34,149 nucleotides of DNA from contig JADHNV010000001.1 of assembly GCA_016779285.1 (NCBI GenBank), positions 1 through 34,149 on the forward strand. Direction: 5' to 3'. Numbering within the stretch: position 1 is the stretch's first letter; each line of letters begins with the position of its first letter. The position numbers were made by a program, and so were the translations under genes. Shown piece after piece: positions 24,407 through 32,023 of this stretch. This DNA is from SAR86 cluster bacterium (GTDB taxonomy: Bacteria > Pseudomonadota > Gammaproteobacteria > Magnimaribacterales > D2472). Under the pieces are notes generated by a model. The model was not told the origin of the DNA, did not search any database, and was given only the letters and a program-made list of their open reading frames with translations.

Positions 24407-25773
24407 GATTTCTTCCAGGTGGTGCCATCATTAGAATCGTCTAATAATATACCTAGAGCCGAAAGCTCATCTCTTATTTGATCGGCCTTTTGGAAATCCT
24501 TGTTATCTCTTGCTTGGTTTCTTTCCTCTATTTTCTTACCAATCTCTTCATCAGTTAAATTTGCTCCGTATTGAAGAAAAGCTTCGGGACTATCGTTAAG
24601 CAGCCCTAAAACTTTGCCCAACTCCCTCATGGTTGATACATACCTAATCTGTTCTTGTTTATCTTGACTGCTATTAATCAATTTTGCCAATCCAAAGAGA
24701 GTGCTTAATGCCTCTGGAGTATTTAAATCATCATTCATTGAGTTTATAAATTCCCTAACACTATCTTCATGGAAGTCTGACCTTTGCAATGATACAAGTG
24801 ATGCAGCCTGATAAAGTCTTGTCAAAGCTGCTCGCGCTTGATCGAGAGATTCATCGTCAAAATTTAGAGAGCTTCTATAGTGACTAGAGATTAAATAATA
24901 TCGAATGACTTCAGGATGATAGGAGTTAAATAAGTCCTTTAGCATTGCAAAATTACCTAAAGACTTTGACATCTTCTCACCATTAATTTTTAACAATCCT
25001 GAATGCATCCAATAGTTTGCAAATTTATGATCTGAAGCACATTCAGACTGAGCTATTTCATTCTCATGATGAGGGAATAGCAGGTCAGGGCCTCCACCAT
25101 GAATATCAAAATGCTTACCTAAACTTTCTAGAGACATAACTGAACATTCAATATGCCAACCTGGTCTTCCTAATCCCCAGGGAGAATCCCATGATGGCTC
25201 ATTCTGCTTGGCACTTTTCCAAAGAACAAAATCTAATGGATCTTTTTTAGATCCATCCTCTTCAACTCTAGAGCCTGGATTTAAATCATCAATATTTTTA
25301 TTCGATAATTTTCCGTATTCTGCAAATGTTCGCACTGCAAAAAAAACATCTCCACCTTTAGAATGATAGGCATGACCTTTTTCAATGAGTGTGCTAATCA
25401 TATTGATCATGCCCTCAATATGATCGGTTGCACGAGGCTCATTTGTAGGAAGCTCTAGGCCAAGTTTTAAAAAATCTTCATGCATGCTCGCAATTGTTCT
25501 TTCTGTTAGAGCATCTATTGTTTCTTTATTCTCATTAGCTCTATCAATAATCTTGTCATCTATATCGGTGATGTTACGAGTAAAGTTTAGCTTGTAGCCT
25601 CTGTATCGAAGGTAGCGTGCAAGAATATCAAAAGCTATCATCGCCCTTGCATGCCCTAGGTGACAGTTATCATAGACCGTCATCCCGCAAACATACATCC
25701 CAACCTCGCCCTCGCATATGGGCACAAAATCTTCCTTTCGGTTTGTTAAGGAGTTATAAAACTTAATTGTCAT
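24403..25773 (-). CDS. cysS: Cysteinyl-tRNA synthetase
   Basis: This 456-residue class I synthetase charges tRNA-Cys. It has the zinc ligand Cys29 (MYVCGMTVYD), the HIGH-type motif HLGH at 38-41, WHIECSVM with the second zinc cysteine, the PHHENE ligands, and GEKMSKSLGNF as KMSKS loop. The C-terminal anticodon-binding part (KIEERNQARDNKDFQKADQI) is intact. Length equals that of E. coli CysS (461) within a few residues. The gene is divergent from ppiB as in E. coli. A TATAAT on the minus strand at 25799-25804 may be its -10 box, without a convincing -35. Confidence 0.98.
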   Translation of the reverse strand: MTIKFYNSLTNRKEDFVPICEGEVGMYVCGMTVYDNCHLGHARAMIAFDILARYLRYRGYKLNFTRNITDIDDKIIDRANENKETIDALTERTIASMHEDFLKLGLELPTNEPRATDHIEGMINMISTLIEKGHAYHSKGGDVFFAVRTFAEYGKLSNKNIDDLNPGSRVEEDGSKKDPLDFVLWKSAKQNEPSWDSPWGLGRPGWHIECSVMSLESLGKHFDIHGGGPDLLFPHHENEIAQSECASDHKFANYWMHSGLLKINGEKMSKSLGNFAMLKDLFNSYHPEVIRYYLISSHYRSSLNFDDESLDQARAALTRLYQAASLVSLQRSDFHEDSVREFINSMNDDLNTPEALSTLFGLAKLINSSQDKQEQIRYVSTMRELGKVLGLLNDSPEAFLQYGANLTDEEIGKKIEERNQARDNKDFQKADQIRDELSALGILLDDSNDGTTWKKS

Positions 25774-25834
25774 CTGTTATTTGATATATGAATCACTTAT
25801 TATAGAGAACTTAATTGGAATGTAGGTTTTATTA

Positions 25835-26455
25835 ATGTCAAAAATACAAATTGCTGCCTTAATAATTATTGTAACTGCTGTTGCTTTAATCTTCTTCCTG
25901 TCACCGATTGATCAAAAAGATCAGACTGAATATTATCCAGAGGAGGATCAAATGTCACTTGTTACTATTTCTACTTCAGCCGGAGAAATCCACTTAGAGC
26001 TCGATGCTGATAATGCACCTATAACTGTAGCGAACTTTTTAAAATTAGCCGAGGATGGTTATTACACGGGAACAATTTTCCATAGAATTATTGAAGGATT
26101 TATGGTTCAAGGCGGTGGTCTAGATGAAAACATGACACCAAAACCAACAAATACAGATCCAATTCAAAATGAGGCTAATAATGGCTTGAAGAATGATCGC
26201 GGCACTATTGCAATGGCCAGAACCATGGATCCTCATTCTGCTACTGGTCAATTTTTTATTAACCATAAAGATAATGATTTTTTAAACCACACATCGGAAA
26301 CTTCTCAAGGCTGGGGTTATGCTGTCTTTGGCTCAGTTATTGGTGGGATGGATGTTGTAGATCAAATTGCTCTGAGTACTACCTCTACTGTTGGCGGTTA
26401 CGCTGACGCTCCTCTTGAACCAACCCTTATTCATTCAGTGACAGTGAGTGAATGA
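25835..26455 (+). CDS. ppiB: Cyclophilin-type peptidyl-prolyl isomerase with N-terminal membrane anchor
   Basis: Residues 40-206 are a cyclophilin very close to E. coli PpiB (164 residues): FHRIIEGFMVQGGG holds the catalytic Arg, ANNGLKNDRGTIAMAR and HSATGQFFINHKDNDFLNH complete the active site. The protein interconverts cis and trans X-Pro bonds. Ahead of it is a 39-residue extension: a single hydrophobic helix (about 7-24) preceded by Lys3 and followed by an acidic linker, which would anchor the enzyme with the catalytic domain outside the cytoplasm. The upstream ATG has a weak ribosome site (TAGG), whereas the internal ATG at 25952 (Met40) follows a strong AGGAGG. The gene lies between cysS and lpxH, as ppiB does in E. 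coli, and overlaps lpxH by ATGA. Confidence 0.93.
   Translation: MSKIQIAALIIIVTAVALIFFLSPIDQKDQTEYYPEEDQMSLVTISTSAGEIHLELDADNAPITVANFLKLAEDGYYTGTIFHRIIEGFMVQGGGLDENMTPKPTNTDPIQNEANNGLKNDRGTIAMARTMDPHSATGQFFINHKDNDFLNHTSETSQGWGYAVFGSVIGGMDVVDQIALSTTSTVGGYADAPLEPTLIHSVTVSE
25941..25946 (+). promoter_or_regulatory. Internal Shine-Dalgarno before Met40 of ppiB
   Basis: AGGAGG lies five bases before an in-frame ATG (25952). Starting there gives a 167-residue protein matching cytosolic PpiB in length. Either this is the true start, or two forms are made. Confidence 0.55.
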
Positions 26456-27162
26456 AATTAGGGTTTATATCTGATCTTCATTTATCTAAAAATATACCCT
26501 CTGTAACGGAGGGCTTTTTTAAATTTTTGCAAACTGCTGCGCAAGAATTATCCCATCTATATATATTAGGTGATCTTTTTGAGGTATGGGTTGGAGATGA
26601 TGATGACTCCAAGCTTGCAACCAGCGTAATTAAAGAAATAAATCATGCTACGCGTAATGGACTAGAAATATTTTTTATTCATGGCAATAGAGATTTCTTA
26701 TGCGGGGAAAGCTTTGCAGAGCAATCTAACATTACCCTTCTTCCTGATCCATTTTTTTTTAATTTCTTTGATTTGAAAATTGCTCTCTCTCATGGAGATG
26801 ATTTTTGCACTGAAGACCTTGAATACATTAAATTTAAAAAAGAAGTTAGATCACCAAAATGGCAAAGGGAATTTCTACAAAAGCCTTTAAATGAACGTAT
26901 AAGCATTGCATCAAACATGCGCGATGCCAGTCAAAAAAATAATAAAAATAAAAAAGAATCTATTATGGATGTTACACCAACTGCCATTGAAGATTTTTTT
27001 GAACAGCATCATATAGATTTGTTGATTCATGGTCATACTCACAGACCAATGACTCATAAACACAATACAGGCACACGAATTGTTTTAGGAGACTGGCATG
27101 AAACTGGCTGGTGTCTAATGCTTGATGAGCAGCAGCAAGAATTAAAAGAATTTATCCTTTAA
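26452..27162 (+). CDS. lpxH: UDP-2,3-diacylglucosamine diphosphatase
   Basis: LpxH hydrolyses UDP-2,3-diacylglucosamine to lipid X and UMP, step four of lipid A synthesis, at the inner face of the inner membrane. The 236-residue protein carries all calcineurin-like phosphoesterase motifs: SDLHL (Asp8, His10), GDLFEVWVGDD, HGNRDF, SHGDDF and HGHTHRP. The insertion with NMRDASQKN and IMDV matches LpxH, not LpxI or LpxG. Its ATG overlaps the ppiB stop as ATGA, so the two are translationally coupled. Presence of lpxH implies a lipid A-containing outer membrane. Confidence 0.96.
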   Translation: MKLGFISDLHLSKNIPSVTEGFFKFLQTAAQELSHLYILGDLFEVWVGDDDDSKLATSVIKEINHATRNGLEIFFIHGNRDFLCGESFAEQSNITLLPDPFFFNFFDLKIALSHGDDFCTEDLEYIKFKKEVRSPKWQREFLQKPLNERISIASNMRDASQKNNKNKKESIMDVTPTAIEDFFEQHHIDLLIHGHTHRPMTHKHNTGTRIVLGDWHETGWCLMLDEQQQELKEFIL

Positions 27163-27167
27163 AACTA

Positions 27168-27196
27168 TTGTTTGTTAGTAAATTATACTGTATAAA
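27168..27196 (+). promoter_or_regulatory. Sigma70-type promoter of umuDC
   Basis: TTGTTT (27168-27173) and TATAAA (27191-27196) are separated by exactly 17 bases. The -10 lies inside the LexA box, so LexA binding would block RNA polymerase. The 5' leader before umuD would be about 15 bases. Confidence 0.6.
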
Positions 27197-27205
27197 TATA
27201 CAGTA
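27186..27205 (+). promoter_or_regulatory. LexA (SOS) box upstream of umuDC
   Basis: TACTGTATAAATATACAGTA is a CTG-N10-CAG palindrome that differs from the E. coli consensus operator at one central position. It overlaps the -10 element 13 bases before the umuD ATG. It is the only such site I noticed in the window. Confidence 0.92.
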
Positions 27206-27217
27206 TTTTTAAATCCC

Positions 27218-27649
27218 ATGACTATTAATTATCTCGGTTCAATATCGGCAAATGATCTGCCTGCTACTTTTACAACATTTTTTGTAGAGCCGGTATCCGT
27301 AGGCTTTCCAAGCCCAGCAAATGACTATCTGGAAAGTCCCATTGATCTAAATCAGTACCTTATTAAGAATGGAGCAGCGACTTTCTTAGTGAGAGTATCC
27401 GGAGATTCAATGCTAGATGCAAATATTGCAGATCAAGCTATCTTAATAGTTGATCGAAGCCTGAAACCAAAACATGGTAGCATTGTAGTTGCCTCTCTAG
27501 ACGGTGATTTCGTATGCAAACGATTGCAGCTTAAACCTCGTCTTTGCTTACTACCAGAGAATTCAAAATATAAACCAATCTATATTCAGCATGGCCAAGA
27601 TTTAGATATTATAGGCACGGTCACTGCAGCCATTAATAAGTTTGAATGA
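27218..27649 (+). CDS. umuD: DNA polymerase V subunit UmuD (S24 peptidase)
   Basis: UmuD is the LexA-like autoprotease whose RecA-triggered cleavage product UmuD' activates UmuC for translesion synthesis. The 143-residue protein (E. coli 139) has the conserved GFPSPANDYLE segment after the cleavage point, nucleophile Ser64 (SGDSM) and general base Lys101 (VCKRL). The scissile position reads Val28-Gly29, where E. coli UmuD has Cys-Gly and LexA Ala-Gly. The N-terminal arm (about 28 residues) is the usual length. Transcription is from an SOS promoter with a near-consensus LexA box. The stop overlaps the umuC start as ATGA. Confidence 0.95.
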   Translation: MTINYLGSISANDLPATFTTFFVEPVSVGFPSPANDYLESPIDLNQYLIKNGAATFLVRVSGDSMLDANIADQAILIVDRSLKPKHGSIVVASLDGDFVCKRLQLKPRLCLLPENSKYKPIYIQHGQDLDIIGTVTAAINKFE

Positions 27650-28914
27650 AGCTATTAGCATTAGTTGATTGTGATAATTTCTATGCCTCATGCGAAAGGG
27701 TCTTTCGACCAGACTTAAAACAGACACCTATCGTGGTGCTATCTAACAATGATGGCTGTGTTATTGCCAGAAGCAAAGAAGCCAAAGCCATGGGTATAAA
27801 AATGGGCATTCCTTGGTTCAAAGTAAAAAAATCATACTTAGCGCAAGGAGGTAAAGTATTTTCATCTAACTTTGCTCTGTATGGCGACCTATCTAAAAGA
27901 GTTATGAATATTCTTGAGGGAATGGTCAAAAAGATTGAAGTGTATAGCATTGATGAAGCATTTTTAGATCTGCAGCATATACAAAATGCAAATCACGCAC
28001 ATGATTTTGGTGTTTACTGTCGCAATACTATAAGGCAATGGGTTGGTATTCCTGTTCGGATTGGAATCGCGCCAACAAAAACTCTTACCAAGATTGCAAG
28101 TCATGTTGCAAAAAATATCAATGGCAGCATGGGAGTCTGCTGTCTAAATGACCAAAAAAATATAGTTCGTATTCTTAAAAATTTACCTATTAAAGAAGTC
28201 TGGGGTATTGGTCATAACCTCTCAAGGCAGCTTAATCAATTAGGTATATATTCAGCCTATGAATTAATGCAAATGGATATTAGATATATTAGAAAAAAAT
28301 TTAGTGTTGTTTTAGAGCGTACTGTCAGAGAATTAAGAGGGGAATCATGCATTCAAATAGAAGATCACTGTAATCCAAAAAAACAAATTATAGTAAGTAG
28401 AAGTTTTCGAAATCGAATTGAAAACTTAAGTGCACTTAAACCAGTAATTAGCAATTTTGCAGTACGAGCAGGAGAAAAGCTTAGACAGGAAAAACAAAAA
28501 TGCTCTCAAGTATCAGTGTTTATCTCAACTAGTAGATTTAATCAGAGACTTCAATATCGTGGGTTTGATAGCTTTCAGCTTCCTTGCCCAATAGATGATA
28601 CAAGAAGCATTCTAATGGGCGCAAATAAAATATTGAATACAATCTTTAGAAAAGGTTATCCATATGCAAAAGCAGGAATATTGCTAAGTCATTTTTCAGA
28701 TTCAACCTTTCTTCAGAAATCTCTATTTGAAGCAGCGGATCAAGATCACTACAAGCAAGACACAAACTTAATGCAAACTGTAGATACGCTCAATAGCATC
28801 CAGACACAGGTCTACTATGCATCGCAGTATCCTGCAAGGTTATCACCTATACAAAAAGAAATGGTATCACCCAGATACACAACAAACTGGTGGGAATTAC
28901 CAATAACTAAGTAG
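27646..28914 (+). CDS. umuC: DNA polymerase V subunit UmuC (Y-family polymerase)
   Basis: UmuC is the catalytic subunit of Pol V and replicates past lesions at the cost of mutations. The 422 residues equal the length of E. coli UmuC. Active-site acids are Asp8 (VDCDNFYASCE) and Asp103/Glu104 (SIDEAFLDL), with the helix-hairpin-helix region GIGHNLSRQLNQLGI and the little finger domain downstream. QKSLF in the C-terminal tail fits the beta-clamp-binding motif where E. coli has QLNLF. The C-terminus ends SPRYTTNWWELP, typical of UmuC. It is coupled to umuD and overlaps the convergent DUF1289 gene by eight bases. No catalytic residue appears lost. Confidence 0.97.
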   Translation: MKLLALVDCDNFYASCERVFRPDLKQTPIVVLSNNDGCVIARSKEAKAMGIKMGIPWFKVKKSYLAQGGKVFSSNFALYGDLSKRVMNILEGMVKKIEVYSIDEAFLDLQHIQNANHAHDFGVYCRNTIRQWVGIPVRIGIAPTKTLTKIASHVAKNINGSMGVCCLNDQKNIVRILKNLPIKEVWGIGHNLSRQLNQLGIYSAYELMQMDIRYIRKKFSVVLERTVRELRGESCIQIEDHCNPKKQIIVSRSFRNRIENLSALKPVISNFAVRAGEKLRQEKQKCSQVSVFISTSRFNQRLQYRGFDSFQLPCPIDDTRSILMGANKILNTIFRKGYPYAKAGILLSHFSDSTFLQKSLFEAADQDHYKQDTNLMQTVDTLNSIQTQVYYASQYPARLSPIQKEMVSPRYTTNWWELPITK

Positions 28915-29341
28915 AAAAATATCTACCATAATGAGCTTCGGAAAGTTCTAAAAACTCAGAAAAAATCTGCTCTTTAAGCTGAGCATGATCTACATTTACA
29001 TGACAAGAAATCCCAAACTGAGGCCAATCTAGCGCTTGTGAGCCCGCAGCTCGAAGAAGGTCAAAGATCCAGGTCAAAGGGTCAAGCGCATCGTTAAAAT
29101 TTATCCCCTGATCGTTTAGTCGGGTTGCTAGGAGCTGAGCATTCGAAATGGAAAATCGGTCTTTTAAAACAATTAGCTTAAAGCTTTCAAGCCGTGAATT
29201 CACTAACTCTTTTTCTGAAACAGTGTACTTATTCCAGTTAATAACTTCATGAATAAAACGTTTACAGCCCTTGCAAACATTGTCGCCATAGGTCGTAGAG
29301 CATATTCCAAGACAGGGTGTAGAGGCTTTGTTTTTCTTCAT
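28907..29341 (-). CDS. DUF1289 domain protein with extended C-terminus
   Basis: Residues 8-60 match DUF1289: Cys10-x3-Cys14-x8-Cys23-x2-Cys26 (PCLGIC ... VCKGCKR), then the INWNKYTVSEKE helix. The four cysteines may bind zinc or an Fe-S cluster; the function is unknown. DUF1289 proteins usually end soon after this, at about 60-100 residues. Here about 80 more residues follow (from FKLIVLKDRFSISNAQ to the end) with no motif I recognise, though they look like an ordinary soluble alpha/beta segment. The gene is divergent from acnB and converges on umuC. Confidence 0.8.
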   Translation of the reverse strand: MKKNKASTPCLGICSTTYGDNVCKGCKRFIHEVINWNKYTVSEKELVNSRLESFKLIVLKDRFSISNAQLLATRLNDQGINFNDALDPLTWIFDLLRAAGSQALDWPQFGISCHVNVDHAQLKEQIFSEFLELSEAHYGRYFST

Positions 29342-29394
29342 AGGTTGGATAATACATTATTTAATCCTAGGAAATGAAAGAAATAAAGAATAGC

Positions 29395-29423
29395 TTGGGG
29401 ATTTAGAGATACCGCAGTAAAAT
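29395..29423 (+). promoter_or_regulatory. Candidate promoter of acnB
   Basis: TTGGGG (29395-29400) and TAAAAT (29418-29423) are 17 bases apart, about 20 bases before the acnB ATG, in the 102-base divergent spacer with the DUF1289 gene. AGGG precedes the ATG. The match is moderate and could be chance in AT-rich DNA. Confidence 0.35.
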
Positions 29424-29443
29424 GACGACCCAGGGAAAAAATT

Positions 29444-32023
29444 ATGCTTCAAGATTACAAAAAACATTGCGAAGAAAGGAAAGAACAAGGGATACCCCCT
29501 CTACCCCTTTCAGCTCAACAAACATCAAGCTTAGTTGAATTGCTAAAATCAGAACATGATGAGTCCGAATTGTTGCTAGAACTCTTAAAAGAAAGAATAC
29601 CTGCAGGCGTAGATCAAGCGGCATATGTAAAAGCTGGATTTTTAGCAGATATAACAACAGGAAAGACTAACAGTCCATACATCTCAAAAAAAGAAGCAGT
29701 AATGATTCTAGGAACAATGCTTGGTGGATACAATATTCAGCCTTTAATAAAGTGTTTGAAGGATGATGAATTAGGTGAAACAGCTGCTGCTGCATTGAGC
29801 ACTACTTTATTAATCTTTGATGCTTTTAATGAAGTTCTAGCTCTTTCAGAAACCAATAAAAATGCAAAAACTGTTATAGATGCCTGGGCTGATGGTACCT
29901 GGTTTAAAGAAAAACAAGAAATTCCGGAGCAGATAAGATTAACTGTTTACAAGGTGCCTGGAGAAATTAATACAGATGACCTATCCCCTGCCACTGATGC
30001 ATGGTCTAGACCAGATATTCCTTTGCATGCATTGGCCATGTTTAAAATGCCTAGAGAGGGCTTGGATAAGCCTCTTGAGACTCTGGAAGAGCTCAAGAAA
30101 AAAGGCAACCCATTGGCTTTCGTTGGTGATGTGGTGGGCACTGGCTCTTCAAGAAAATCAGCAACAAACTCGGTGCTTTGGCATATGGGTGATGAGATAC
30201 CATGCATTCCTAATAAAAAGGAAGGTGGTTTTTGTTTTGGTGGAAAGATTGCGCCTATTTTCTTTAATACATTAGAGGATTCCGGAGCGTTTCCTGTGGA
30301 ATGCGATGTGTCCAAATTAAATATGGGGCAAGAAATTATCTTTGAACCATACAATGGAAAGATACTAGACGCAGCTAGCGGTGAAGTTTTATCTACATTT
30401 GAACTTAAAACGCCTGTTCTACTAGATGAGGTTCGAGCAAATGGTCGCATACCATTAATTATCGGCAGGCAATTAACAGACAAGACGAGAGAAGCGCTTG
30501 GTTTAGAGCCAACTGATATCTTTGCTAGGCCTGATGCTGAAGACTCTTCAGATAAAGGCTTTACGCTAGCTCAAAAAATGGTTGGCAAAGCATGCGGAGT
30601 AAAAGGAATCAGACCAGGAACATATTGTGAACCAAGAATGACAACCGTTGGATCGCAAGATACAACCGGCCCAATGACTAGAGATGAGCTAAAAGAATTA
30701 GCCTGTTTAGGATTCTCAGCAGATCTGGTTATGCAATCCTTCTGTCATACTGCCGCCTATCCCAAGCCAGTAGACATAGATACACAGCATACATTGCCTG
30801 ATTTTATTATGAATCGAGGTGGCGTATCTCTTAAACCAGGCGATGGAATTATTCATTCCTGGCTGAATAGAATGTTGCTGCCAGATGGAGTTGGGACTGG
30901 TGGAGATAGCCATACACGATTTCCACTAGGCATTAGTTTTCCAGCTGGATCAGGTTTGGTTGCTTTTGCTGCTGCATTAGGAGTAATGCCCCTAGATATG
31001 CCTGAATCTGTACTAGTAAGATTTAAAGGAGAAATGCAGCCAGGAATTACTCTAAGAGATTTAGTCAATGCTATCCCCTATGCAGCAATTCAAAAAGGCC
31101 TTTTGACTGTTGCTAAGGAAGGTAAGAAAAACATATTTTCTGGTCGCTGCCTTGAAATAGAGGGCTTGCCAGATCTAAAGGTTGAACAAGCATTTGAGCT
31201 ATCAGATGCCTCCGCTGAAAGATCTGCCTCAGGGTGCACGGTTCGACTAAACAAAGAGCCGATTATTGAATACTTAAAATCAAATATTGTGATGCTTAGA
31301 TGGATGATTGGAAGCGGTTATGGTGACGCAAAGACTCTTGAAAGAAGAGCTCAGGCGATGGAAGAATGGATTGAAAGCCCTGAATTACTAGAGCCAGATG
31401 AAAATGCTGAATATGCTGAAATCATTGAGATAGATCTCAATGAAATTACAGAACCTCTTCTTGCATGTCCCAATGACCCTGATGACATCAAACCTCTTTC
31501 AGCTGTAGCTGAAACTAGCATTGATGAGGTGTTTATTGGATCGTGCATGACAAATATTGGGCACTTTAGAGCCGCAGGGCATCTGCTTAAAAAATATAAC
31601 GGTACAAAAGCAAGACTATGGATAGTTCCCCCTACAAAAATGGATGAAAAACAACTTATGGAAGAGGGTATTTACAATATCTTTGGAACATCCGGCGCCA
31701 GAACAGAATTACCAGGCTGCTCTCTTTGTATGGGCAATCAAGCTAGAGTTCTTGCAAACTCTACAGTAGTTTCAACTTCTACAAGAAATTTTCCTAATAG
31801 ATTGGGTGATGGAGCTGATGTATTTCTAGCTTCAGCAGAACTTGCCGCGATTGCTTCTGTATTAGGTAAACTTCCATCACCAGAAGAATATTTAAAATAC
31901 ATGGAAGAAATTAATCCGCTGGCTGATGATATATACCGTTATTTAAACTTTAATGAGATTGATCAATATGTTGAAAGCGCTAATGCTGCTGAGATTCCTG
32001 CGGTAAATATTGTAAGCGCTTAG
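29444..32023 (+). CDS. acnB: Aconitate hydratase B
   Basis: AcnB converts citrate to isocitrate in the TCA cycle using a [4Fe-4S] cluster. The 859-residue protein (E. coli 865) has the AcnB-specific order: an N-terminal HEAT-like domain (about 1-160), the swivel domain placed early (GEINTDDLSPATDAWSRPDI, GTGSSRKSATNSVLW), then the cluster and catalytic domains. Cluster cysteines are seen in GSCMTNIGHFRAAG and GCSLCMGNQAR. The STRNFPNRLG motif supplies catalytic arginine and serine. It may also act on 2-methyl-cis-aconitate, as other AcnB do. It is transcribed alone and shares TTAG with the end of purF. Confidence 0.98.
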   Translation: MLQDYKKHCEERKEQGIPPLPLSAQQTSSLVELLKSEHDESELLLELLKERIPAGVDQAAYVKAGFLADITTGKTNSPYISKKEAVMILGTMLGGYNIQPLIKCLKDDELGETAAAALSTTLLIFDAFNEVLALSETNKNAKTVIDAWADGTWFKEKQEIPEQIRLTVYKVPGEINTDDLSPATDAWSRPDIPLHALAMFKMPREGLDKPLETLEELKKKGNPLAFVGDVVGTGSSRKSATNSVLWHMGDEIPCIPNKKEGGFCFGGKIAPIFFNTLEDSGAFPVECDVSKLNMGQEIIFEPYNGKILDAASGEVLSTFELKTPVLLDEVRANGRIPLIIGRQLTDKTREALGLEPTDIFARPDAEDSSDKGFTLAQKMVGKACGVKGIRPGTYCEPRMTTVGSQDTTGPMTRDELKELACLGFSADLVMQSFCHTAAYPKPVDIDTQHTLPDFIMNRGGVSLKPGDGIIHSWLNRMLLPDGVGTGGDSHTRFPLGISFPAGSGLVAFAAALGVMPLDMPESVLVRFKGEMQPGITLRDLVNAIPYAAIQKGLLTVAKEGKKNIFSGRCLEIEGLPDLKVEQAFELSDASAERSASGCTVRLNKEPIIEYLKSNIVMLRWMIGSGYGDAKTLERRAQAMEEWIESPELLEPDENAEYAEIIEIDLNEITEPLLACPNDPDDIKPLSAVAETSIDEVFIGSCMTNIGHFRAAGHLLKKYNGTKARLWIVPPTKMDEKQLMEEGIYNIFGTSGARTELPGCSLCMGNQARVLANSTVVSTSTRNFPNRLGDGADVFLASAELAAIASVLGKLPSPEEYLKYMEEINPLADDIYRYLNFNEIDQYVESANAAEIPAVNIVSA

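Noticed and set aside
29947..30483. 178-residue antisense ORF within acnB
   Set aside because: It lies wholly opposite highly conserved AcnB coding sequence, is rich in Ser/Pro as usual for shadows, and has no start signal or family match.
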